Source: JAZQLP01 sp045542755
GTDB lineage: Bacteria; Bacillota; Clostridia; Oscillospirales; UBA644
Assembly (NCBI GenBank): GCA_045542755.1
Contig: JAZQLP010000102.1
Location: 1 to 51,422, forward strand
Reading direction: 5' to 3'
Length of the DNA: 51,422 nt
Numbering within the stretch: the stretch's first letter is position 1; each line of letters begins with the position of its first letter. Made by a program: the position numbers and the translations under genes. The notes under the pieces were generated by a model. It had not been told where the DNA came from and did not search any database. It worked only from the letters and a program-made list of their open reading frames with translations. Of the stretch, positions 23,854 through 30,600 are shown piece after piece.

Positions 23854-25254
23854 TTATTTTTCCTCGCTTACAATAGATTTATTTGCGCTATAAAGGGGCT
23901 TTATTTCCTTTTTCCATATTCTTATAAAGAGAAGGGTACTTACGGTAACGCTGGCAAGCTCCGCGATGGGGAACGCCAACCATACAGCAGAAAGGCCTAC
24001 CGTTCTTGACAGAATAAAGGCCACGGGAAGGAGAACCAGAAGCTGTCTTGCCATGGAAACTGACATACTGGAAAGACCGTGTCCCAGTGCCTGGAATACG
24101 GAACCTACCACTATACAGTAACCTGCCAAAAGGAAGCTTATGCTTATGGTTCTGAGGGCAGGAATACCCAGCTCAAGCATAGTAGCAGAGGGGTTAAAGA
24201 AGCCCAAAAGAACATGAGGAAATGTCTGAAAAAGGACAAATCCCAGTGCCATGACACTAACGGCACCCACGATACTCAATTTAATTGTTTTGGATATTCT
24301 GTCGGGGCGTATTGCGCCGTAGTTATATGCAATAATGGGAACCATACCGTTGTTTAACCCAAACACGGGCATAAACACAAAGCTCTGAAGCTTAAAATAT
24401 GCCCCGAATACCGACATGGCCGTATCTGAAAATGTGCCTAATATGAGATTCATACCGTAGGTCATAATGGAGCCTACCGCACCCATAAGGGCGGATGGAA
24501 TACCAACGGAGAGTATCTTACCTATGGTACGGAAGGAAATTTTAAATTTACGATAGGAAATGTGTACTTCCTTGTTATACCTGAAATGCAGGAACATGGC
24601 TATTCCCGCAGAAGTGAACTGTCCTATAAGGGTAGCTATGGCAGCGCCGGTAACACCCATATCAAACACAAAGATAAATATAGGGTCAAGGATTATATTG
24701 ACTATGGCTCCCGTGGTCTGGGAAATCATTGAGAAAAGAGTCTTTCCGGTGGAGAGAAGAAGCCTTTCAAAGGTGACTTCCACGATGAATCCAAAAGAAA
24801 ACACGGTGATATAGAAAAGGTATTCCTTGCCGTATTCTATAATCTGAAGATTCTCTGTCTGGGATGCAAAGAACGTCTCTGTAAAGAAGAGACCAAATAC
24901 GAGGAATATGGCGTAAATAGCCACCACGATAAGAAGTCCGTTTGATGCCACCTTCTGTACGGCCTTCATATCCTTTTCTCCGAGCTTGCGGGAAAGGAGG
25001 GCATTGATACCTACACCCACGCCTACGGAGCAGGCTATCATAAGATTTTGTATGGGGAAGGCCAATGATACAGCGGTAAAGGCGTCCTCGTTTATCATTG
25101 CAACGAAAACGCTGTCTACTATATTATATAGGGCTTGTACCAGCATTGAAATAACCATAGGCAGCGACAAAGTAAAGAGAAGCTTGCCTACGGGCATGGT
25201 GCCCATTTTATTTTCGGTAACCTCTACGGGTTTTGTTTGGGTCTGATTTTCCAA
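23854..25254 (-). CDS. MATE-family multidrug/metabolite exporter (TTG start)
   Basis: This 466-aa membrane protein has twelve predicted hydrophobic segments and MATE motifs in both halves (LFTLSLPMVISMLVQALYNI and VDSVFVAMINEDAFTAVSLA near the N-terminus, PIIAYNYGA in the second). MATE proteins use Na+ or H+ gradients to expel cationic compounds. The start is TTG at 25252-25254 behind GAGG. It heads the kinase and 91-aa gene unit. No regulator of the drug-response type is next to it. Confidence 0.92.
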   Translation of the reverse strand: MENQTQTKPVEVTENKMGTMPVGKLLFTLSLPMVISMLVQALYNIVDSVFVAMINEDAFTAVSLAFPIQNLMIACSVGVGVGINALLSRKLGEKDMKAVQKVASNGLLIVVAIYAIFLVFGLFFTETFFASQTENLQIIEYGKEYLFYITVFSFGFIVEVTFERLLLSTGKTLFSMISQTTGAIVNIILDPIFIFVFDMGVTGAAIATLIGQFTSAGIAMFLHFRYNKEVHISYRKFKISFRTIGKILSVGIPSALMGAVGSIMTYGMNLILGTFSDTAMSVFGAYFKLQSFVFMPVFGLNNGMVPIIAYNYGAIRPDRISKTIKLSIVGAVSVMALGFVLFQTFPHVLLGFFNPSATMLELGIPALRTISISFLLAGYCIVVGSVFQALGHGLSSMSVSMARQLLVLLPVAFILSRTVGLSAVWLAFPIAELASVTVSTLLFIRIWKKEIKPLYSANKSIVSEEK

Positions 25255-25286
25255 TTATCCGTCCTCTTTCATCATTTATACAAGAT

Positions 25287-25315
25287 ATTTTACCATAAAT
25301 AAATATAAAAATCAA
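25287..25315 (-). promoter_or_regulatory. Promoter of the MATE-kinase unit
   Basis: On the minus strand TTGATT (25310-25315) and TAAAAT (25287-25292) lie 17 bp apart, about 33 bp upstream of the MATE start. Confidence 0.6.
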
Positions 25316-25425
25316 GAGGAGCCAAAGGCTTGTTACTTTTTTTTCATTCATCTTTTACCTTTGGTATACTTACTCCAAAAGACGGAAATAATATCCTTAA
25401 ATTCCAAAAAGTCGCAGGAGGAAAA

Positions 25426-25620
25426 ATGGTGATAAAGGGTAGTATGAAAAACGTTATCATAATTAAAAATACGGGAAGCGAGGTTTTTGAGCAGGCAATC
25501 TTTATTCTACGCCCCCACAAAAAAGAGTACAGCGAGAAGCATATAAGGAACGAGGCCCGCAGGATAATTGCGGAAAAAACCGACTATTCAGGAAGAAACA
25601 GTAAACTTTTCGGGAAATAG
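25426..25620 (+). CDS. Conserved small protein, 64 aa, function unknown
   Basis: From the ATG at 25426, directly behind AGGAGGAAAA, the protein is 64 aa (MVIKGSMKNVIIIKNTGSEV). A longer frame from 25330 has no ribosome binding site. Residues 8-30 look like a beta-alpha-beta start (KNVIIIKNTGSEVFEQAIFI), followed by a basic amphipathic helix (KHIRNEARRIIAEKTD). Similar short proteins occur in Clostridia, from memory, but no function is known to me. It borders the DnaA-box-rich gap that follows. Confidence 0.7.
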   Translation: MVIKGSMKNVIIIKNTGSEVFEQAIFILRPHKKEYSEKHIRNEARRIIAEKTDYSGRNSKLFGK

Positions 25621-25728
25621 CATTTTTGTGCATTTTGCCAACTTGACAAAAGCCCTAATCTACGTTTTGCGATATCAAAACACCCACTTTTGTTTTACAC
25701 CCTCATTCGACAGGTTTTGCATATTTTC

Positions 25729-26111
25729 TGTGGAAAACCCTGTGGAAAAAGTGGATAAGTCCCTATGTTAAGCCGTTTTTTGCCTACTATGATATTTGGA
25801 AATTTTATTAATATGCAAAAGTAAGGGCATACCACTTTAACTGAAATTATCCCTATTTAAGCATATTTTTCCACTTTTGCTATACTGATTTACCCCTTTA
25901 TCCACAGAAAGCGGCCACTTTACAGTCAAGTTTTATACTCTGTGATAACAGGGTTTTCAACTTTTTCTGTGGAAAACCTTGTGGATAATGTGCAAAACCC
26001 CGTTAGTTTAGCCATTTTTCCAGCCAAATAGTGGTAGTTGATAACATCTGTCACATTTTTGTGCCAATTAAAAAAGTGGGTAAACAAGAGGTTTTTTTTG
26101 CCTGTGGAAAA
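25729..26111. other. Cluster of DnaA-box-like 9-mers in a gene-free AT-rich stretch
   Basis: The 582-bp stretch from 25621 to 26202 has no credible gene. It contains two perfect TTATCCACA boxes (25898-25906 and reverse at 25980-25988). It also has five one-mismatch boxes on the reverse strand: TGTGGAAAA at 25729-25737, 25741-25749, 25968-25976 and 26103-26111, and AGTGGATAA at 25750-25758. The motif CTGTGGAAAACCYTGTGGA occurs twice, at 25728 and 25967. AT-rich sequence between the box groups (about 25795-25880) could serve as an unwinding element. This is how bacterial replication origins look, but dnaA, dnaN and rpmH are not in the window. Confidence 0.6.
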
Positions 26112-26140
26112 GTTTGTGCAAAGTGCTTAAAGCCATTCAC

Positions 26141-26169
26141 TTGACAAAGCTTTTTAAGTGATGTATAAT
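26141..26169 (+). promoter_or_regulatory. Full-consensus promoter of the DUF4358 lipoprotein gene
   Basis: TTGACA (26141-26146), a 17-bp spacer and TATAAT (26164-26169) match the sigma-A consensus exactly. The nearest DnaA-like box ends 29 bp upstream of the -35, so DnaA could influence it. Confidence 0.85.
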
Positions 26170-26202
26170 CAAGGTAAACACACAACGAAAGGACCTACCA
26201 AA

Positions 26203-26679
26203 ATGAAAAAGTTCATTCTTCCCTTTCTTCTTATTTTTACCCTCTCTCTTATCCTCGGTGGCTGTAGAAATGACGTAGATGAAAAACTGCCTGTTCCGGA
26301 GCTTTCGGTATTGGGCGAAGAGCTTGTTACGGCAACCGCCATCAAGAATCCAATGGAACTTACTTCTGATGAAGCCGAGATGATAATGGGCATATCATCT
26401 GCCGATATTGCAGAATCCTATATAAGAATATCCGAAGAAGCCATAGAATCCGAAATGGTCTGCATTATCAAATGCTCCGATGAGGTCGCCGCCGAAAGGG
26501 TTAAAACGGCTGTTTCCTCTTATATCTCTCACCAGGCCGCAACCTTCCAGTCCTATCTTCCCGAAGAATACGCAAAGCTTAAAGACGTTACAGCAAAGGC
26601 TGACGGCCTTTACGTCTACGCCGCAGTGGGAGGCGACAGAGATACCGTAAACGAAATATTTGCAAGATATTTTAAATAA
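26203..26679 (+). CDS. DUF4358-domain lipoprotein
   Basis: From the ATG at 26203 (behind AAAGGA) the protein is 158 aa. A signal peptide (MKKFILPFLLIFTLSLILGG) ends in the lipobox LGGC with Cys21, so it should be anchored to the outer face of the membrane. The rest fits DUF4358: a strand/helix pattern ending in FQSYLPEEYAKLKDVTAKAD and GLYVYAAVGGD. Function of the domain is unknown. A full-consensus promoter drives it alone, and a strong terminator follows. Confidence 0.82.
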   Translation: MKKFILPFLLIFTLSLILGGCRNDVDEKLPVPELSVLGEELVTATAIKNPMELTSDEAEMIMGISSADIAESYIRISEEAIESEMVCIIKCSDEVAAERVKTAVSSYISHQAATFQSYLPEEYAKLKDVTAKADGLYVYAAVGGDRDTVNEIFARYFK

Positions 26680-26692
26680 GTTATAAAACCGT

Positions 26693-26730
26693 AAAAGACC
26701 GACCTATGAGTATCATAGGTCGGTCTTTTT
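26693..26730. terminator. Strong bidirectional terminator
   Basis: AAAAGACCGACCTATGA pairs with TCATAGGTCGGTCTTTT around a GTA loop, 17 bp with T runs on both strands, between convergent genes. Confidence 0.9.
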
Positions 26731-26744
26731 ATTAAAATCAATTT

Positions 26745-27074
26745 TTATAGCCCAAAGTGAATTATCCACTTATTTTCGCTGTACGCTCTTTGGGATAACT
26801 CTTTAAGTTCTGTTAACTCGGGAACACCTTCAATGACCTCAACAAAAGCGTTTATTGAAGCAGGGGGAATAAGAGTAATGCCGCAATAGGCTATCCCCTT
26901 ACCCTTAACGTCAAGAGTGTGCCAATAAAAATCTATATGGTTGAAATTATCGACTATATTTTCAAGATAATCGTCGTTAACCGAGATACAGTCGTACTTT
27001 TCGGGCTCGTACTCGTCGTACCTCTTTCCCTCTTGGGGAGGGGTGGGCATGATGCCGAATTCGTGCCTTGCCAT
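26745..27074 (-). CDS. Conserved hypothetical protein, 109 aa
   Basis: The protein begins MARHEFGIMPTPPQEGKRYD and contains YEPEKYDCISVNDDYLENIV, HIDFYWHTLDVKGKGIAYCG and ends NKWIIHFGL. The well-ordered mixed alpha/beta pattern and clean ribosome binding site support a real gene; I recall similar proteins in Clostridia without an assigned role. No signal peptide or membrane segment. It is 25 nt downstream of the U32 peptidase gene and probably cotranscribed with it and zapA. Confidence 0.72.
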   Translation of the reverse strand: MARHEFGIMPTPPQEGKRYDEYEPEKYDCISVNDDYLENIVDNFNHIDFYWHTLDVKGKGIAYCGITLIPPASINAFVEVIEGVPELTELKELSQRAYSENKWIIHFGL

Positions 27075-27099
27075 AGGGTCACCGCCTTTGCAAATTCAA

Positions 27100-29118
27100 T
27101 CAATATCTGCCTCTGGTATAGCCTTCTCTGATTTTTCCCTCACCGGAAAGGTAGGCTTCTATGACGGCCGCCGCCGTATCCTTATCCTCATCGGTAAAGT
27201 AAAGCTCAAGGAAGGGGAAGCTTTCGGGCTTCTTATCCGCAAGCCAAAGAATATCAGAGTTAAATAGTCTGTTTCTGCACCCGTATTCGCAGTCTAAAAG
27301 AAACTTCTTGCCCTTACGGTCACGGAGGTACTCAAACTTTCCGTGCTCTTTTTTAGCGCAGTTACGGGTCACCATAAAGGGAAGTCTACCATAGGCTATT
27401 ATGCCGGTATCACCCTCCGCCATGGCTCTGACCTGTCCCATGGGTGCTTCAAAGGTGAGAAGCATTGACGAAAGCCCCATCTGTCTGTAAAAAGCAGCAC
27501 TACGGGAGTTATAAACGTTTAGGCCGTAATCGCCGTGAATACGGAGATTGGGATATTTGATAAGACGAAGGTCTGAAAGCATCTTTACCTGACCGATATT
27601 TCCCGTGGCAAAATCCACTATACCATAATCCTCCACTGCAGAGGTAATAAGGGCGGATATTTCGGCCTTTTCGGTGTCGTGATATACGGAGGGAAGGACA
27701 AAGCAAAGCTTTTGTCCGTACTTTTCCGCGGCCGCCTTTCCCGCCTTGGTTTTAAGACAGGTAAGGGGAAGCTGTATCATTTCAAGCTTATCCCAATTAT
27801 GGGGAATGGAAGAGGGCCTCAAGAAAAAGCCTCTTAATGCCGTGGGCCCCTTGACGGGTATCCTTTCAGGCAACTCTTCCTTTATTTTTAAAAAGCCGCC
27901 CCCACGCACCGAACGCATCATTTCAAGGCTCGTAAGACAGTTTCTTCTGGCGTTATTAAGAGCAGATACGGGGGCAAAAAGCCCGTCGTCAACCCTTACG
28001 GACACCCCGCCTACAGTATACACAGTATCCCCAAGCTTTGTAAGGGACTGAATTATACTCTCTTCACTAAGGGGTGTATTTTTAGCAGGCTGAAGAGGGA
28101 TATCATCCTCGGCCGAAAGACCTGTGGAGTCGGTATAAACCACCTTTAAAACCTTATCTTCCCCTGCGGAAACGCTGGTTACGTTAAGGTTAAGGGTAAG
28201 ACGCTTATATTCCTTTTCAGGAACCTTCTTTACCTCTCTGTCGGGGGTTTCGGTCTTGGTGCCGAACATTCCCTTTCCAAGGGTAGAAGTCCAATATCCG
28301 TCGGTAAATCCCCCTCTTGAAAAGACCTCTTCAAGCTCACGGATATCCTCTGCCGAAATATTCATACCACGCATAGCGTCGGCATACTTTTTAGTAACGG
28401 TGTAGACGTATTCGGGGCTCTTCATTCTGCCCTCTATTTTAAGTGAGTCGATTCCAAGCTTCCGAAGCTCGTTAAGATGCTCCACCATACACATATCCTT
28501 AAGGCTGAGTCTGTATCCTCCGTCGTAAGGAAGTCTGCAGGGCTGGGCGCACTTACCCCTGTTACCGCTGCGACCGCCTATAATACTGCTCATATAACAC
28601 TGGCCGCTGTAACACATACAAAGGGCGCCGTGAACGAATATTTCAAGCTCAAAGCCCTCGGGGGCGTGATTTCTGATATAAGAGATATCCTCCCTTGAAA
28701 GCTCTCTGGAAAGAACAGCTCTGGTATATCCCATATCCGCCAGGGCGAGAACACCCTCAAGAGAATGTACCGTCAGCTGGGTACTTCCGTGAATGGGAAC
28801 CGACGTGCGCTTTGCCAAGGCTCTGCCAAGACCAACGTCCTGAACGATAAAGGCGTCAATACCTGCAGAAACGAAAAATTCCGCCAGAGAAAGAGCTTCC
28901 TCAAATTCCCTGTCGGAAACAAGGGTGTTCAGCACCGCATGGCACAGAACACCCCTTTTATGGCAATAGTCAATAGCGGCAAGGATATCTTCCCTGCCGA
29001 AATTGCCCGCGTTTATGCGGGCGTTAAAATTATCGGCTCCGAAATATACCGCATCAGCCCCTCCGGCTACGGCTGCTCGCAGCGCCTGGGGAGTACCTGC
29101 GGGAGAAAGGAGTTCCAT
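27100..29118 (-). CDS. U32-family peptidase-like protein (RlhA/TrhP relatives)
   Basis: The 672-aa protein starts MELLSPAGTPQALRAAVAGG, the U32 signature region. FVHGALCMCYSGQCYMSS and the NRGKCAQPCRLPY block follow, with cysteines that probably hold an iron-sulphur cluster. U32 members TrhP and RlhA are needed for 5-hydroxyuridine in tRNA and 5-hydroxycytidine in 23S rRNA, so an RNA hydroxylation role is more likely than proteolysis. The long C-terminal part (about 400-672) corresponds to the extended RlhA-like form. It follows zapA by 6 nt. Confidence 0.88.
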   Translation of the reverse strand: MELLSPAGTPQALRAAVAGGADAVYFGADNFNARINAGNFGREDILAAIDYCHKRGVLCHAVLNTLVSDREFEEALSLAEFFVSAGIDAFIVQDVGLGRALAKRTSVPIHGSTQLTVHSLEGVLALADMGYTRAVLSRELSREDISYIRNHAPEGFELEIFVHGALCMCYSGQCYMSSIIGGRSGNRGKCAQPCRLPYDGGYRLSLKDMCMVEHLNELRKLGIDSLKIEGRMKSPEYVYTVTKKYADAMRGMNISAEDIRELEEVFSRGGFTDGYWTSTLGKGMFGTKTETPDREVKKVPEKEYKRLTLNLNVTSVSAGEDKVLKVVYTDSTGLSAEDDIPLQPAKNTPLSEESIIQSLTKLGDTVYTVGGVSVRVDDGLFAPVSALNNARRNCLTSLEMMRSVRGGGFLKIKEELPERIPVKGPTALRGFFLRPSSIPHNWDKLEMIQLPLTCLKTKAGKAAAEKYGQKLCFVLPSVYHDTEKAEISALITSAVEDYGIVDFATGNIGQVKMLSDLRLIKYPNLRIHGDYGLNVYNSRSAAFYRQMGLSSMLLTFEAPMGQVRAMAEGDTGIIAYGRLPFMVTRNCAKKEHGKFEYLRDRKGKKFLLDCEYGCRNRLFNSDILWLADKKPESFPFLELYFTDEDKDTAAAVIEAYLSGEGKIREGYTRGRY

Positions 29119-29124
29119 AATTTA

Positions 29125-29481
29125 TCAGTCCTTTTTCTGGTTGGACATATCTATTTTAAGAGCGAGGAGATCGTTCTTAAACTTATCTGCAAGTCTGCGA
29201 GCCTCGTCTCTTTCAGCGGCTGCCTTGCTTGCTTCGTCCATATAAGCCTTAAGCTGCATACGCATATTATCTGCGCCGGCCTTGAACTTATTCAGCTCGT
29301 CGCAATAATCCATAGCGGCAAGAAGGGATGCGGTAATAACGGAAATAGAAAGGTTATCACCCATAATTTCGCTTATTTTCTCGTTAACCTCAGCGGCTAT
29401 GCTTTCTGTATATTCCTGAGTTTCAGAGGAATATATCTGCAACTCCATGTTTGCGATCTTTACCGAATAAATCTTATCCAT
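29125..29481 (-). CDS. zapA: Cell division protein ZapA
   Basis: The 118-aa protein has the ZapA head (MDKIYSVKIANMELQIYSSE) and the motif YTESIAAEVNEKISEIMGDN, followed by a long C-terminal coiled coil (about residues 65-118). ZapA bundles FtsZ filaments. The order zapA-U32 peptidase is common in Firmicutes. It heads the three-gene minus-strand unit. Confidence 0.92.
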   Translation of the reverse strand: MDKIYSVKIANMELQIYSSETQEYTESIAAEVNEKISEIMGDNLSISVITASLLAAMDYCDELNKFKAGADNMRMQLKAYMDEASKAAAERDEARRLADKFKNDLLALKIDMSNQKKD

Positions 29482-29598
29482 ATGTAGGACCTCTCATTGA
29501 TTGAAATTTATTTTTTAACTGGTAGGCTATTTACTTTTCCGAAAAAATATGCTATACTATTCTATACAAGATAATATAACTTGTTTTTTAACAAAAGA

Positions 29599-29626
29599 TT
29601 ACAATATCCTTAATATATTATACAAT
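29599..29626 (+). promoter_or_regulatory. Possible promoter of uppP
   Basis: TTACAA (29599-29604) and TACAAT (29621-29626) are 16 bp apart in a very AT-rich 237-bp divergent spacer. Several other weak boxes exist, so the exact choice is uncertain. Confidence 0.35.
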
Positions 29627-29718
29627 AAATGGGGTATAAAATTCAACACCTTTACGCATAGAATTTAGCCGTTCGAAAAAAGCTTTTTTTGTGCAATATG
29701 CACAAGGGAGGGGTTATC

Positions 29719-30564
29719 TTGTCGGTCATCCAAAGTATTCTTATGGGCATTGTTCAGGGGCTTTCGGAGTTTCTGCCCATATCATCGTCGGGCCATATAG
29801 TTATTATGTCCCAGCTCCTTAAAATCGACACCTCGGTGGTGGAAAACGACTTTTTTTACACCATGATTCTCCATTTGGGTACCCTGGTGGCAGTATTTAT
29901 AGCCTTCAGAAAAACCATTATTGACCTTATAAGGGACTTTTTCCTTTTGGCAAAGGCACTTTTTACGGGGAAATTCAGCAAAAAAGACCTGACCAATATG
30001 CAGAAAATGATAATCTGTCTTATTGTGTCCCTTCTTCCCCTGATTGTGGTATTTCCTTTTATGGATGCCATAGACGGATTTTTCTCCACCCTTTTCCCCG
30101 TAGGTATGGCGCTGCTTATTAACAGCATTGTCCTTTTCTTCTCGGATAAGATAGTTTCCGGCGGAATAACCGCAAAGAATATGGGGGCAAAGGAAGCTAT
30201 TGTCATAGGCATTGCCCAGTGCATAGCCGTAATTCCGGGTATCTCCCGTTCCGGCTCTACCATAACCGCAGGGGTTGCGGCAGGACTTAAAAGAAAATAC
30301 GCCGCAAAATACTCCTTTATTCTATCCATTCCTACCATTCTGGGCGGAACCCTCATAAGCTTTATCAAGGTAATAACCTCGGGCGAAGGTATGAACACCG
30401 ACCTTTTCCTCCCCTATCTGGCAGGATTTATTGCGGCGGCAATAACGGGTTTCCTTGCCATAAAACTCCTTGAACTGCTTCTCAAAAATCGCAAATTTAT
30501 TATATTTTCCATATACTGTTTGGTTCTGGGCACCGTTACGGTGGTGGCAGGCCTGATAATGTAA
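29719..30564 (+). CDS. uppP: Undecaprenyl-diphosphatase UppP/BacA (TTG start)
   Basis: The membrane enzyme recycles undecaprenyl diphosphate for wall synthesis and gives bacitracin tolerance. Motifs are GLSEFLPISSSGHIVI near the N-terminus and PGISRSGSTI, the two inward-facing catalytic loops. I choose TTG at 29719, placed behind AGGGAGGGG, giving 281 aa; ATG codons at 29689 and 29698 lie on the wrong side of that site. Eight membrane segments are expected. It precedes ftsK by 36 nt and may share its transcript. Confidence 0.93.
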   Translation: MSVIQSILMGIVQGLSEFLPISSSGHIVIMSQLLKIDTSVVENDFFYTMILHLGTLVAVFIAFRKTIIDLIRDFFLLAKALFTGKFSKKDLTNMQKMIICLIVSLLPLIVVFPFMDAIDGFFSTLFPVGMALLINSIVLFFSDKIVSGGITAKNMGAKEAIVIGIAQCIAVIPGISRSGSTITAGVAAGLKRKYAAKYSFILSIPTILGGTLISFIKVITSGEGMNTDLFLPYLAGFIAAAITGFLAIKLLELLLKNRKFIIFSIYCLVLGTVTVVAGLIM

Positions 30565-30600
30565 CACCAAAGCACAAACAAAAGAAAGGAATTCTCAAAC

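Noticed and set aside
25729..26111. Calling the DnaA-box cluster the chromosomal origin outright
   Set aside because: No dnaA, dnaN or rpmH in the window and tuf runs against the expected direction; genome-scale skew is needed.
25621..26202. T-box, riboswitch or CRISPR in the long gap
   Set aside because: No T-box motif, no known riboswitch core and no regularly spaced direct repeats; the repeats present are DnaA-box-like 9-mers at uneven distances.
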